From the NCBI RefSeq assembly GCF_026153515.1, contig NZ_CP110644.1, positions 2,013,501 to 2,077,500 on the forward strand: DNA of 64,000 nucleotides. The letters are read 5' to 3'. Source of the DNA: Pseudomonas sp. KU26590. GTDB taxonomy: Bacteria; Pseudomonadota; Gammaproteobacteria; Pseudomonadales; Pseudomonadaceae. Both the position numbers and the translations under genes were made by a program. Positions 36,564-46,443 of this stretch are shown here, piece after piece. How positions within the stretch are numbered: position 1 is the stretch's first letter; every line of letters starts with the position of its first letter. A model generated the notes under the pieces. That model was not told the DNA's origin. It saw only the letters and a program-made list of their open reading frames with translations, and did not search any database.

Positions 36564-38159
36564 TCAATACGCCGCCACCAACCCATCTTTCCTCGGATCG
36601 GTCCCGCCCACGTACCCATGGGCCGTGCGCTGGATGATTTGCGCGCCGCCGAAGGCGAATACGCCGCTAGGGTCTTCAACTTCCACGTCGTGGCCTTTGG
36701 CGCGCAGCGCTTCGATCACCTGCGGATCAAACGAGCGCTCTACCGCAACCTTCAGGCCTGACTCGATGCGCCAGCGCGGCGCGTCGGCAGCGGCCTGAGG
36801 GTTCTGCTTGAAGCGCAGGATGCGCAGCATCATCTGCAAATGCCCCTGGGCCTGCATCGGCCCGCCCATCAGGCCGAACGACATCAACGGCGTGCCGTCG
36901 GCGTTCATCACAAAGCCCGGAATGATGGTGTGAAACGGCCGCTTGCCCGGCGCAACGGTATTGACGTGATCAGGGTCCAGGGTAAAACCCGCGCCGCGAT
37001 TCTGCAGGCTGATGCCCGTGCCCGGTACCACCACGCCGGAACCAAACCCCATGTAATTCGACTGGATGAACGAGACCATCATGCCGCTCTCGTCCGCCGC
37101 CGACAGGTACACCGTGCCGCCAGCCTTGGGCGCGCCATGCAGCGGGTCTTCTGCCTGTTCGCCGACCAACGCCGCGCGATCGCGCAGGTACGCCGGGTCC
37201 AGCATGTGTTCAGCGGCGACGCGCATGTGGTCGTTGTCGGTGACGTGCTGGTTGAGGTCGGCCAGCGCCAGCTTCATCGCTTCCAGCACCGGGTGCACGG
37301 TGTCGACGCTGTCCACCGGCTGCTCGCCCACGCCCAGCGCTTCCAGTATTCCAAGGCCTGCCAGCGTGGCGATGCCCTGACCATTCGGCGGCAGCTCGTG
37401 GACCACGGCGCCGGCGTACGGCACCGACAAGGTATCGATCCAGTCCACCCGATGGTTCGCCAGATCCTCAAGGCTCATGACGCTGCCATTGGCGTTGGCG
37501 TGAGTGATCATCGCCTGAGCCAGTTCGCCGAGATAGAACGCCTCGCCCTTGGTGTCAGCAATCAGCTCAAGCGTCTTCGCGTGATCCTTCAGCGTGACTT
37601 TCTCCCCGGCCTTCGGCGCTTTGCCGCCCTGCAGGAAGCACTCAGCAAAGCCTGGCTGATCCTTCAACAGCCCGGCGCCGCGACGCCACAGTTCGGCAAT
37701 GATCGGCGTGACCTGATAACCGTCGCGCGCATAGCCTATGGCGGCTGCGGCGAGGGTGGCGAAGGGCAGCTTGCCATAGCGCTCGGACAACGCGACCCAG
37801 GCCGACACCGCGCCCGGCACTGTCACCGAGGCCCAGCCGCGCTGGGGCATTTCCTGCTGACCGGCGAAGTGCTCCGGCGTCCAGGCTTTCGGCGAGCGGC
37901 CCGAGGCGTTCAGGCCTTGCAACGTCTTACCGTCCCATACGATGGCGAAGGCGTCGCTGCCAATGCCGCAGCCGGTGGGTTCGACCACGGTCAGCACCAT
38001 GGCGGCGGCGATGGCGGCATCAACGGCGTTGCCGCCCTGACGCAGCATGTCCAGCCCGGCCTGTGCGGCCAGCGGTTGCGAGCAGGCGACCATGTTGTTG
38101 CCCATCACCGGCGAGCGGGCGGAGGCGTAGGGTTGGCTGTAATCCAGATCATCGAACAT
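36564..38159 (-). CDS. Gamma-glutamyltransferase family protein (cytoplasmic)
   Basis: A 531-residue Ntn-hydrolase. The N-terminal subunit has SQPLAAQAGLDMLRQGGNAVDAAIAAAMVLTVVEPTGCGIGSDAF. The processing site is AGGTVYLSAADESGMMVSFIQSNYMGFGSG, with the Thr as the new N-terminal nucleophile; classical GGTs have TTH there. GLMGGPMQAQGHLQ is the distal active-site loop. There is no signal peptide, unlike periplasmic Ggt, so it should act on imported gamma-glutamyl compounds. It ends the ABC transporter operon, 71 bases after dppC. The true acyl donor is unknown; glutaryl or cephalosporin acylase-like activity cannot be excluded. Confidence 0.85.
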   Translation of the reverse strand: MFDDLDYSQPYASARSPVMGNNMVACSQPLAAQAGLDMLRQGGNAVDAAIAAAMVLTVVEPTGCGIGSDAFAIVWDGKTLQGLNASGRSPKAWTPEHFAGQQEMPQRGWASVTVPGAVSAWVALSERYGKLPFATLAAAAIGYARDGYQVTPIIAELWRRGAGLLKDQPGFAECFLQGGKAPKAGEKVTLKDHAKTLELIADTKGEAFYLGELAQAMITHANANGSVMSLEDLANHRVDWIDTLSVPYAGAVVHELPPNGQGIATLAGLGILEALGVGEQPVDSVDTVHPVLEAMKLALADLNQHVTDNDHMRVAAEHMLDPAYLRDRAALVGEQAEDPLHGAPKAGGTVYLSAADESGMMVSFIQSNYMGFGSGVVVPGTGISLQNRGAGFTLDPDHVNTVAPGKRPFHTIIPGFVMNADGTPLMSFGLMGGPMQAQGHLQMMLRILRFKQNPQAAADAPRWRIESGLKVAVERSFDPQVIEALRAKGHDVEVEDPSGVFAFGGAQIIQRTAHGYVGGTDPRKDGLVAAY

Positions 38160-38230
38160 GCAGTCGTTCTCTTCTTGGCAGTTGATCGGTTATAGAGGCG
38201 CAGCTTTCGAGCCTACGGGCATAAAAGCCG

Positions 38231-39139
38231 TCAGCTTTTCGGATCGAGGGCATCACGCAGCCCGTCGCCCAGCAGGTTGAAACACAGCACCGTGATGTAG
38301 ATCGCCACGCCCGGGGCGATGGACATCCACGGCGCCTGTTCCATGAAGTTCTTCGCGGTGTTGAGCATCGAGCCCCAGGACGGCGAGGGCGGTTGCTGGC
38401 CCAGGCCGAGGAACGACAGGCTCGCTTCCGCCAGAATCGCCGAAGCGATGGTCAGCGTCGCTTGCACCACCAGCGGCGAGAGCACGTTCGGCAGCACGTA
38501 GCGCAGGATGATCCAGCGATCCGGCAGCCCAATGGCGCGGGCGCCCTCCAGGTAATCTTCATGACGGATCGCCAGCACCTGACCGCGGGTCAGGCGCGAG
38601 AAAATCGGCATCGCCGACAGCCCGATGGCAATCATCGCGTTGCTCAGGCTCGGGCCGAGAAACGCGCCCAGGGCAATCGCCAGCACCAGAAACGGACACG
38701 ACAGCAGCGCTTCCATGATGCGCGAAATCACCGCGTCGAGCTTGCCGCCGAAGTAACCGGCCAACAGGCCCAATGGCACGCCGATGACCATGGCAATAGC
38801 CACCGAAACCCCGCCGGCCAGCAACGAACTGCGCGCGCCCCAGAGCAGGCGGGAAAACAGGTCACGGCCCAGCTCGTCGGTGCCCAGCCAGTAGATCAGC
38901 GAAGGCGCTTTGCGCACGGCGAGGAAGTTGGCTTTCAGCGGATCATGGGGCGCAATCCACGGCGCCAGCAGCGCCGCAAGAATGAAGATGATCAGCACCA
39001 CCGCGCCGACCACCGCGCCCTTGTTGGCGAGGAATTTCTTCACGAACGGCGAGCGGGTGCGCGGCCGCAGTGGTTCTCTCAACGGCGCCTGGGTCGGCGC
39101 GTTGAGCGGCGCTGAAGGATGGGTCGCAATCGAAGTCAT
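38231..39139 (-). CDS. Dipeptide-type ABC transporter permease (DppC-like)
   Basis: A 302-residue inner-membrane permease. After a ~30-residue cytoplasmic tail (including PRTRSPFVKKFLANKGAVVG) there are six helices and the EAA loop GARAIGLPDRWIILRYVLPNVLSPLVV that contacts the ATPases. LGTDELGRDLFSRLLWGARSSL is the DppC/OppC signature. I chose ATG 39139, which overlaps the dppB stop by one base (TGATG). It pairs with the DppB-like permease upstream. Confidence 0.92.
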   Translation of the reverse strand: MTSIATHPSAPLNAPTQAPLREPLRPRTRSPFVKKFLANKGAVVGAVVLIIFILAALLAPWIAPHDPLKANFLAVRKAPSLIYWLGTDELGRDLFSRLLWGARSSLLAGGVSVAIAMVIGVPLGLLAGYFGGKLDAVISRIMEALLSCPFLVLAIALGAFLGPSLSNAMIAIGLSAMPIFSRLTRGQVLAIRHEDYLEGARAIGLPDRWIILRYVLPNVLSPLVVQATLTIASAILAEASLSFLGLGQQPPSPSWGSMLNTAKNFMEQAPWMSIAPGVAIYITVLCFNLLGDGLRDALDPKS

Positions 39140-40083
39140 CAGGCAGTCCTCAGACGCGGATTGATCAGGCGATAGAGCACGTCGGCCAGCAGATTCAGGA
39201 GCAAAAAGCCAATCGCAACGCACAGCACCACGCCTTGCACCACGGCGTAATCGCGGTTGAACACGGCGTCGACAATCATCTTGCCGAAGCCGGGAATGCT
39301 GAACACCTGCTCGGTCAGCACCGCGCCGCCGAGCAATTCGCCGAACAGCAGCGTAGTGAGCGTGACGATGGGCATCAGCGCGTTGCGCAGGGCGTGCTTG
39401 AGAATCACCGTGCGCGGGAACAGACCTTTGGCCCGGGCCGTGCGCACGTAGTCGGCGCGCAGCACTTCGAGCATCGCGCTGCGGGTGTGGCGCATGAGCA
39501 CCCCCGACAGCCCGGCGCCCAACACGAACGCCGGCAGGATCAGGGTTTTCAGGTTCTGCCCGACGTCTTCACCCAGCGGCACAAAGCCCGAGGCCGGCAG
39601 CCATTGCAACTTCACGGCGAAGATCATGATCAACAGAATCCCCAGCCAGAAGTGCGGGATCGAGATACCCGAAAGCGCGAACACGTTGGCCGCGTAATCC
39701 ACCGACGTGCCCTTGCGCACCGCCGAAATCACCCCGGTGGGAATGCCGATCACCAACGCGATGATCAGCGCCAGCACCGCCAGCTCGATGGTCACCGGCA
39801 GCTTCGATGCCAGCAGCACGGTGACCGGTTGCTCGGTGCGCAGTGACGTGCCGAAGTCGCCCTGCAGGACGTTGCCGACCCAGTGCACGTATTGCAGCGG
39901 CAGCGGGTCGTTGAGCCGGTATTTCTCGCGCAGGTATTCCATCACCGCCGGGTCGCGCTCTTCACCCGCCATGGCCTGGACCGGATCACCGGGCAGCAGC
40001 TTTTGCAGGGTGAAGACGAACAGCGAAACCAGGATCAGCGTCGGAATGGCACTGAGCAGGCGTCGCAGGATGAAAGTCAGCAT
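39139..40083 (-). CDS. Dipeptide-type ABC transporter permease (DppB-like)
   Basis: A 314-residue permease with six helices. It begins MLTFILRRLLSAIPTLILVSLFVFTLQKLLPGDP, the usual DppB N-terminus. The EAA loop is RTARAKGLFPRTVILKHALRNALMPIVT. It lies 43 bases after the substrate-binding protein gene. With DppC it forms the membrane channel. Confidence 0.92.
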   Translation of the reverse strand: MLTFILRRLLSAIPTLILVSLFVFTLQKLLPGDPVQAMAGEERDPAVMEYLREKYRLNDPLPLQYVHWVGNVLQGDFGTSLRTEQPVTVLLASKLPVTIELAVLALIIALVIGIPTGVISAVRKGTSVDYAANVFALSGISIPHFWLGILLIMIFAVKLQWLPASGFVPLGEDVGQNLKTLILPAFVLGAGLSGVLMRHTRSAMLEVLRADYVRTARAKGLFPRTVILKHALRNALMPIVTLTTLLFGELLGGAVLTEQVFSIPGFGKMIVDAVFNRDYAVVQGVVLCVAIGFLLLNLLADVLYRLINPRLRTA

Positions 40084-40126
40084 GACGAATCCTCGCGGCC
40101 GAAGCGGTTGTCCACGGGCGCCGCTG

Positions 40127-41626
40127 TCATTTGAAAGCGACGTTGGTCAGGCGAATCAAGCCATCGGGATTGGGCACGAAACCGGTGATGTTGCTGCGCA
40201 TCGCGATGATTCGCGGATCGAAGTACAGGTAGCTGGTCGGCACGTCTTCGGCGAGCAGGCGCAGGGCCTCGAAATAGATGGCCTGGCGCTGGGCCTGATC
40301 GTTCACGGTGCGCGCCTTGTTCAGCAGCTCGTCGAGTTTCGGGTCACAGAAATGCCCGTCGTTCTGGCCGCCTTTGCAGGTTACGAACTGATGAATGTCG
40401 CCATCCGGATCAGGGCGCCCCGACCAGGCGCTCATGCCGATCTGGAAGTTGCCGGCCTGTTGCTCGCTGAGCAGCGTGGCGTATTCGGTGGCAATCAGAT
40501 TGACTTTGAAACCGGCTTCTTCCGCCATCGCCTGAATGATCTGGCCGACCTGCTGCGCGATGGGGTTGTTGGCCACTTTCAGCTCGACGCTGAGGGGCGT
40601 CTTCACCCCGGCTTCGGCGAGCAGTTTTTTGCTGGCTTCGACGTCGCGGGTCGGAACCGGCAAATCCTTGTCGTAATACGGGCTGTTTTTCGGGAACGGC
40701 TGGGCGCTCGGTGCGTACAGACCCTCGAACACCACCTGATTGATCGCGTCACGGTCGATCGCCAGCTCGAAGGCCTTGCGCACGCGCTTGTCCTTGCCCA
40801 TCGGGGTGTTGGCCTTGTCGCCGTTGTTGGTGTTGTACATCAGCTGCATGTAGCCCAGGCCCGGCGTACTGAACACCTGCACGTGACTGTCGGCCTTGGC
40901 GGTCTTCACGTCGGTGGGCGCGACACGCTCGATGATGTCCAGGTCGCCGGAACGCAGGTTCGCCAGGCGCACCGAGGTATCCGGAATCGGCAGGAAAATC
41001 ACCTTGTCGAAGTGGTACGCCTGCTTGTTCCAGTAATTGTCGAAGCGCTCCAACACGATGCGGTCCTGCTGCACCCGCTGAACGAATTTGTACGGCCCGG
41101 AACACACCGGTTTTGAGGCGACGTCGGTGGCCGAAGCCTTGGGCGCGAGCATCATCCCGGCGCGGTCCGACAATTGCGAGATCAGCGTCGCGTCGGGCTG
41201 CTTGACCTTGATCGCCACGGTCTTCGCATCGATCACCTCAACGCTTTCCACCGAGGCCAGTTCGCTCTTGCGCAGGGAGTCGGGCAGGGTGCGCGCGCGG
41301 TCGAGGTTGAACTTCACGGCGGCGGCGTCAAACACCTCGCCGTCGTGGAAGGTCACGCCGTCGCGCAGGGTCATGGTCAGCGTCTTGCCGTCCTCGCTCC
41401 AGTTCCAGGCGGTGGCCAGTTGCGGCGCGTAGGTCAGGTCCGGGTTGACGTCGACCAGCTTGTCGCACAGCGCGGTGTAGACCAGACGCCCCGAGTAGGT
41501 ACGCGAGCGGTGCGGGTCCAGCATGTCAGGGTCGTCCTGAATGCCGATGCGCAGGGTGGTTTCGGCAACAGCCGCATTCGCAGCGAGCAGCAACAACGTG
41601 GTTGTCATCAGGTGGGCGAATTTCAT
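40127..41626 (-). CDS. Periplasmic substrate-binding protein, family 5 (peptide/nickel type)
   Basis: A 499-residue periplasmic protein with a signal peptide cleaved after AAVA (~residue 21). Family motifs are TLRIGIQDDPDMLDPHRSRTYSGRLVYTALCDKLV, then LRDGVTFHDGEVFDAAAVKFNLDRA, VCSGPYKFV and RVRKAFELAIDRDAI. It delivers its ligand to the DppBC-like channel. The combination with a cytosolic gamma-glutamyltransferase suggests gamma-glutamyl peptides or glutathione as ligand, an inference. The start overlaps the ATPase stop by four bases. Confidence 0.92.
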   Translation of the reverse strand: MKFAHLMTTTLLLLAANAAVAETTLRIGIQDDPDMLDPHRSRTYSGRLVYTALCDKLVDVNPDLTYAPQLATAWNWSEDGKTLTMTLRDGVTFHDGEVFDAAAVKFNLDRARTLPDSLRKSELASVESVEVIDAKTVAIKVKQPDATLISQLSDRAGMMLAPKASATDVASKPVCSGPYKFVQRVQQDRIVLERFDNYWNKQAYHFDKVIFLPIPDTSVRLANLRSGDLDIIERVAPTDVKTAKADSHVQVFSTPGLGYMQLMYNTNNGDKANTPMGKDKRVRKAFELAIDRDAINQVVFEGLYAPSAQPFPKNSPYYDKDLPVPTRDVEASKKLLAEAGVKTPLSVELKVANNPIAQQVGQIIQAMAEEAGFKVNLIATEYATLLSEQQAGNFQIGMSAWSGRPDPDGDIHQFVTCKGGQNDGHFCDPKLDELLNKARTVNDQAQRQAIYFEALRLLAEDVPTSYLYFDPRIIAMRSNITGFVPNPDGLIRLTNVAFK

Positions 41627-42756
41627 GGCTGACTCTCCAGAGAAAGGGCTTGATGGCTTTTGAACAGGTTCAGGCGTTGGCTGTAGGCGGCGCTGGGCGT
41701 GGGCACGATCAGCGAACCGGCGCCGGCATTGGCGATTTCGCGCCAGTAGTGGCAGGCCACCTGACGCTCGGGCTCAACGGTTTCGAAAAGCGGCTTCACT
41801 TCGCGGCACAGCGGCTTGGCGTGGGGGCAACGGGTGTGAAAGCGGCAACCGGCCGGCGGCTTGCTCGGGCTTGGCATGTCACCGCCAAGCAGCGGCCGCG
41901 GGCGGCGCAGGTCCGGGTGGCTGACCGGCACGGCGGCCATCAGCGCTTGCGTATAAGGATGAAAGGGCGTCTCGAACAGCGCGTTGACCGGCGCCAGTTC
42001 GACGATCTCGCCGAGGTACATCACCGCCACGCGGTCGCTCATGTGGCGGATCACCGCGAGGCCGTGGGCGACGATCAGCAGGGTCAGGCCGAACCGGTGC
42101 TTGAGGTCTTCCAGCAAATTAACGACCTGCGCCTGCACCGAGACGTCCAGCGCCGACACCGGTTCGTCGCCGAGGATCAGCCGTGGCTCCGACGCCAGCG
42201 CGCGGGCGATGCCGATGCGCTGACGCTGGCCGCCGGAAAACTCATGGGGGAAGCGGCTGCCGTGCTCCGGCGCCAGACCCACCGTGCGCAGCAGTTCGGC
42301 GACCTTGTCCTGGCGCGCGCTGCGGCTGTCGTCGCGGTGCAGCCAGATCGGCTCGCCGATGATCGATTCGACACTCATGCGCGGGTTCAGCGAGGCGAAC
42401 GGGTCCTGGAAGATGATCTGCAGATCCCGGCGCACCTGACGCAGCTTGTCGGCGGGCAGATTGCCCAGGTTGCGGCCCTCATAAATAACGTCGCCCGCCG
42501 TCGGTTTGAGCAGGTTGAGCAGCACCCGGCCCAGAGTCGATTTACCCGAGCCGGACTCACCCACCAGCGCCAGGGTTTCGCCCCGGCGCACGGCCAGGGA
42601 CACCTCATTGACCGCCTGCACCGGCGGCTTTTTGCGCTGGAACAGACCGGCTTCACTGTGAAAATGCTTGCTCACCGCGATGCTTTCCAGAATCGGCTTT
42701 TCGAGGGCCGAATCAGCACTCCCGGCATCGACGATGGGTTGTCCGGACAGGCTCAT
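41623..42756 (-). CDS. Oligopeptide ABC transporter ATPase (OppF/DppF-like)
   Basis: A 377-residue cytoplasmic ATPase. Walker A is GESGSGKST, the signature is [16 protein letters not shown], and Walker B is [12 protein letters not shown]. The C-terminal oligopeptide extension ([12 protein letters not shown] ... [15 protein letters not shown]) carries the four-cysteine, FeS-like motif common to Dpp/Opp ATPases. It overlaps genes on both sides by four bases. Confidence 0.93.
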   Translation of the reverse strand: MSLSGQPIVDAGSADSALEKPILESIAVSKHFHSEAGLFQRKKPPVQAVNEVSLAVRRGETLALVGESGSGKSTLGRVLLNLLKPTAGDVIYEGRNLGNLPADKLRQVRRDLQIIFQDPFASLNPRMSVESIIGEPIWLHRDDSRSARQDKVAELLRTVGLAPEHGSRFPHEFSGGQRQRIGIARALASEPRLILGDEPVSALDVSVQAQVVNLLEDLKHRFGLTLLIVAHGLAVIRHMSDRVAVMYLGEIVELAPVNALFETPFHPYTQALMAAVPVSHPDLRRPRPLLGGDMPSPSKPPAGCRFHTRCPHAKPLCREVKPLFETVEPERQVACHYWREIANAGAGSLIVPTPSAAYSQRLNLFKSHQALSLESQP

Positions 42757-43757
42757 GCGCTGACTCCCAGATGCTGTTCAAGTGGCACACGAATGCACGC
42801 GGCGAAATGCCCGGCGGAGACTTCCAGCAACGGCGGACGGGCTTCGCGGCAGGCGGCGATGACGAACGGGCAACGGCTGGCAAAGCGGCAACCGCTGGGC
42901 ATTTCAGCCGGCGTCGGGACGCGTCCGTTGATCGTCGCCAGGCGCCCTTCGCGAGGGCCGACCGAGGGCATCGAGCCCATCAGGCCAATGGTGTAAGGGT
43001 GCTGCGGATCATCGAACAGGGTTTTCACCGAACCGCTTTCGACGACGCGGCCGGCGTACATCACGATGACCTCGTCGGCCACTTCGGCGACCACGCCGAG
43101 GTCGTGAGTGATGAGCATCATCGAGGTGCCGGTTTCGGCCTGGAGGCTGGCGACCAGCGAAAGAATCTGCGCCTGAATGGTCACATCCAGGGCGGTGGTG
43201 GGTTCGTCGGCGATGATCAGCGCAGGGTCGTTGGCCAGCGCCATGGCGATCATCGCGCGCTGACGCATGCCGCCGGACAGCTCGTGGGGGTAAGCATCAA
43301 GGCGCTGAAGGGCGTCTGGCACGCGGACCTTTTCCAGCATTTCCAGCGCGCGCTGGCGGGCGGCGCTGGCCGACAGGCCCTGATGGCGAATCACGCTCTC
43401 GGCAATCTGATCGCCAATAGTGAACACCGGATTCAGCGAGGTCATGGGCTCCTGAAAGATCATCGCCATGCGATTGCCGCGCACGTCCAGCAGGCGCTCG
43501 TCGGACATACCGAGCAAGGGTTCGCCCAGCAGGTTCGAGGCGCTGGCCTGCACCGTCGCGGTGTCGGGCAGCAAACCCATCAACGCCATGGACGTCACGC
43601 TTTTGCCGCAGCCGGACTCGCCAACGATGGCCAGGGTCTTGCCCGGCTGAATGGCGAACGACACGCCGTCGACGACATTGGCCGGGGCATCCTTGAAGCG
43701 CACGGTGAGGTCGCTGACGCTCAATACCGATGGGGTGTTCGCGGGTGAAGCACTCAT
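42753..43757 (-). CDS. Oligopeptide ABC transporter ATPase (OppD/DppD-like)
   Basis: A 334-residue ATPase. Walker A GESGCGKSV, signature LSGGMRQRAMIAMALA, Walker B LIIADEPTTALD, then the C-terminal extension HPYTIGLMGSMP and GCRFASRCPFVIAAC. It forms the ATPase heterodimer with the next gene. It overlaps the GntR gene by four bases, so the regulator and the transporter share one transcript. Confidence 0.93.
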   Translation of the reverse strand: MSASPANTPSVLSVSDLTVRFKDAPANVVDGVSFAIQPGKTLAIVGESGCGKSVTSMALMGLLPDTATVQASASNLLGEPLLGMSDERLLDVRGNRMAMIFQEPMTSLNPVFTIGDQIAESVIRHQGLSASAARQRALEMLEKVRVPDALQRLDAYPHELSGGMRQRAMIAMALANDPALIIADEPTTALDVTIQAQILSLVASLQAETGTSMMLITHDLGVVAEVADEVIVMYAGRVVESGSVKTLFDDPQHPYTIGLMGSMPSVGPREGRLATINGRVPTPAEMPSGCRFASRCPFVIAACREARPPLLEVSAGHFAACIRVPLEQHLGVSA

Positions 43758-44491
43758 ACGCTGGCCTCAAGGTCTTGCTGAATGACGTGATCGAGCGCCT
43801 GTTGCAGCGCACGCAGGTGACCGCGCATGGCGGTGGCAGCCTTGGCCGGATCGCGGCTTTCGATGGCGCCGACGATGTCGTGGTGATCGTGGCTGTAAGT
43901 GCTCAGGCGGTCGGTGTTGCGGGCGCGTTGGCGCAGGTCGCGCCACGCCGGGTCAAGACGAATGGCGTCGAGCATTTCGAAAATATCGAGCATCAGGCGG
44001 TTGCCCGCCGCTTCGGCGATGCCGCGATGCAGTGCGCTGTCCCACAGCTCGATGCCTTCGGCGTCGGGTTCGCTGGCGTGTTGCTGATGGGTGGTGCGCT
44101 CGGCGAGCCGGCGCAGGATCGCCATCTGTTCGCCGCTGGCGCGCAGGGCCGCCAGTGAAGCGAGTGCGGGTTCCAGATAGATGCGCGCTTCCATGACCTC
44201 GCTGAAATTGGTCCGGCTCGACAGCTTGGCAAAGCTCATCGCCGCGCTCGGCGGGGTAGGGCCGACGAAAGTGCCTTTGCCCTGCCGCCGCCAGATGTGC
44301 CCCTCGGCTTCAAGCACCGCCAGCGCGCGGCGAATGGCCCGGCGACTGACGCCGAAATCCACCGCCAGGTCGCGCTCGGTCGGCAACGGCCGCTGCGGAA
44401 AGGCCGCCTGCTGCGCGACCATCTGGCGCAGCGCGTCGAGGGCCATCTTGGACGAAGTGTCGTGGGTTGCGTCGGTGTCGATGCTGTCCAT
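43754..44491 (-). CDS. GntR family regulator, FadR/FCD subfamily
   Basis: A 245-residue regulator. The winged HTH (~20-80) reads PLPTERDLAVDFGVSRRAIRRALAVLEAEGHIWRRQGKGTFV. The C-terminal FCD domain (~95-230) has the metal-binding Asp/His set (ELWDSALHRGIAEAAGN, HDHHDIV, MRGHL). It is the first gene of the transporter operon and probably autoregulates it. A perfect 15-bp inverted repeat lies upstream of its start. Confidence 0.9.
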   Translation of the reverse strand: MDSIDTDATHDTSSKMALDALRQMVAQQAAFPQRPLPTERDLAVDFGVSRRAIRRALAVLEAEGHIWRRQGKGTFVGPTPPSAAMSFAKLSSRTNFSEVMEARIYLEPALASLAALRASGEQMAILRRLAERTTHQQHASEPDAEGIELWDSALHRGIAEAAGNRLMLDIFEMLDAIRLDPAWRDLRQRARNTDRLSTYSHDHHDIVGAIESRDPAKAATAMRGHLRALQQALDHVIQQDLEASV

Positions 44492-44583
44492 CTGCGTCTC
44501 TCGTCACGGGGGTGAACCGGAGGCCAGGGGCTTGATGAGGCAAAGCCTGGCTACAGAGGACGAGTGCAATAGCGATGCCAATG

Positions 44584-44724
44584 GAAATTGGTTCGCTTGA
44601 CTGGGGCGATGGCCGGGCAAGCGTGCAGGCGTGATCCCGCTCGTTCGGGCCAATCGGCAAAGGTTCGGAAGTCTGGTTCGCGAGGCGAGGAGGAGTTGGT
44701 TCAGGGGCTAAGCGAACCAATTTC
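44584..44724. promoter_or_regulatory. Perfect 15-bp inverted repeat plus GGTTCG motifs upstream of the GntR operon
   Basis: GAAATTGGTTCGCTT at 44584-44598 is matched exactly in reverse by AAGCGAACCAATTTC at 44710-44724. Between and beside them are further TGGTTC(G/A) elements at about 44676, 44697 and 44752. The gap 44492-44821 holds no gene. A looped GntR operator is possible; which regulator binds is unproven. Confidence 0.5.
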
Positions 44725-44789
44725 AGGAATGAGTCAGGCAGGGCGCCTGTTTATGGTTCGGGTGCGTTATTTGAGGGCGCTGATTGGGG

Positions 44790-44811
44790 TGATTCTGGCC
44801 GAAGCCAGAAT
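44790..44811 (-). terminator. Hairpin after dkgB
   Basis: GATTCTGGC, loop CGAA, GCCAGAATC: a 9-bp perfect stem starting 11 bases past the dkgB stop. There is no T-run on either strand, so it may be a 3'-end stabilizer rather than a true terminator. Confidence 0.4.
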
Positions 44812-44821
44812 CAGGGCTGCA

Positions 44822-45625
44822 TCAATCCCACTGCGGCGCGAGGCTGGCCGGGCTGGTCAGGCGATGGCCGCGGTCCAGTTGGGCAATCTGTGCCATGTCA
44901 TCTTCGCTGAGCTTAAGATCGACGGCTTTCAGGTTGCTTTCCAGGTTCGCGCGTTTGGTCGACGACGGAATCACCGCGTAACCCAACTGCATGGCCCACG
45001 CCAGCGTCACTTGGGCAGGCGTTGCATTGTGGCGCTGGGCGATCTGCTCGATCACCGGGTCCTTCAGCACTTCGCCGTAGGCCAGGGTCATGTAGGACGT
45101 GATCTTGATCCCGTGCTGTTGAGCGAAAGCGGCCACAGTACGGTTTTGCAGGTACGGGTGCAGTTCGATCTGGTTGGTGGCGATGTTCTCGGCACCGACC
45201 GCGGCGATGGCTTCTCCCATGAGCGCCACAGTGAAGTTGGAAATGCCGATCTCGCGGGTCAGGCCTTGCTGCTTGGCTTCCAGCAGTGCGCCCATGAACT
45301 CGGCGACGGGCACCTGGCCCTTTGGCGAGGGCCAGTGGATCAGCGTCAGGTCGACGTGATCGGTTTTCAGCTTGGCCAGGCTTTCCTTCAGGCTGGGGAT
45401 CAGCTTGTCGGCGGCGAAATTGTCGGTCCAGATCTTGGTGGTGATGTACAGCTCGTCACGGGGCACGCCGCTCTGCTCGATGGCCTGGCCGACTTCAGCT
45501 TCATTGCCGTAGATCTGCGCGGTGTCGATGACGCGATAGCCCAGGTCCAGGCCGTTGCTGACCGAGTCGATGACGACATGATCTTTCAAACGGAAGGTGC
45601 CGAGGCCAAATGCGGGAACTGTCAT
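44822..45625 (-). CDS. dkgB: Aldo/keto reductase, DkgB type
   Basis: A 267-residue NADPH-dependent cytoplasmic reductase. Catalytic residues follow the family order: [13 protein letters not shown] (Asp, Tyr), TTKIW (Lys), LTLIHWPSP (His). [26 protein letters not shown] is the coenzyme-binding tail. Length and sequence match E. coli DkgB (2,5-didehydrogluconate / methylglyoxal reductase). The ATG at 45625 has a GGAG RBS; the longer frame upstream lacks one. Confidence 0.88.
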   Translation of the reverse strand: MTVPAFGLGTFRLKDHVVIDSVSNGLDLGYRVIDTAQIYGNEAEVGQAIEQSGVPRDELYITTKIWTDNFAADKLIPSLKESLAKLKTDHVDLTLIHWPSPKGQVPVAEFMGALLEAKQQGLTREIGISNFTVALMGEAIAAVGAENIATNQIELHPYLQNRTVAAFAQQHGIKITSYMTLAYGEVLKDPVIEQIAQRHNATPAQVTLAWAMQLGYAVIPSSTKRANLESNLKAVDLKLSEDDMAQIAQLDRGHRLTSPASLAPQWD

Positions 45626-45817
45626 GGGAAGACTCCAGAGTTCGAGGGGAAGGGGATGAACGAAGCAGATCTCCAGTATCCCGCGCCGGCTGGCAGGGAA
45701 AAACCACAGCGCGGGCACGGGACTTTTGACGGGGGATCATGAATGCCATTGAGTTTGGGGCAGCGCCGGGTCGTGATCGTTCAGTGGAATGTCGTTACTG
45801 CAGCGCCTGAACCACCG

Positions 45818-46363
45818 CATTCGCCAGCAAGCCGGCTCCTACCGGGTATTGCATGACGTATATCGCGCGCTTAACACAAATCACTGTAGGAGCGCGCTTG
45901 CCCGCGAAAGACCTTGCGGCCAACGAATGAGCAACTGACACCCCTGATTCCGAGCCGGCTTGCTGGCGAATGCGGTGAGTCAGGCGAAATGGATGACACA
46001 GGCAGATCGCATTCGCGGGCAAGCGCGCTCCTACAGTGGATCGGCGTTTGCCGGGATTTCAGCGTCGTGTACAGGATCTGTGGGAGCCGGCTTGCTGGCG
46101 AATGCGCTGTGTCAGGCGGATTTGATGGCACAGGCAGATCGCATTCGCGGGCCGGCTCTTACCGGATATTGCGCATGGCGCATATCCCGCGCTGAACGCA
46201 AATCACTGTAGGAGCGCGCTTGCCCGCGAAAGATCTTGCGGCCAACGAATGGGCAACTGACACCCCCGACTCCGAGCCGGCTTGCTGGCGAATGCGGTGT
46301 GTCAGGCGGATTTGATGGCACAGGCAGATCGCATTCGCGGGCAAGCGCGCTCCTAGAGTGGAC
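45818..46363. repeat. REP-rich intergenic block with a 163-bp duplication
   Basis: The 818-base gap between dkgB and the DUF1003 gene contains REP arms of lineages A and B in alternating orientation. 45878-46040 and 46200-46362 are close direct copies (offset 322), each running from AAATCACTGTAGGAGCGC to GCGCGCTCCTA. No gene is credible in it. Confidence 0.88.
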
Positions 46364-46443
46364 CTGCGCCGGATTAAAAATCGCGGTCGTGCGCAACATC
46401 GGTTTGCGGCGAGCGAAACAGGTTCGTCGCGCGCGGAGAACGG

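Noticed and set aside
36840..38195. 451-codon frame opposite the gamma-glutamyltransferase gene
   Set aside because: Same high-GC shadow effect; the minus-strand protein has full GGT-family motifs.
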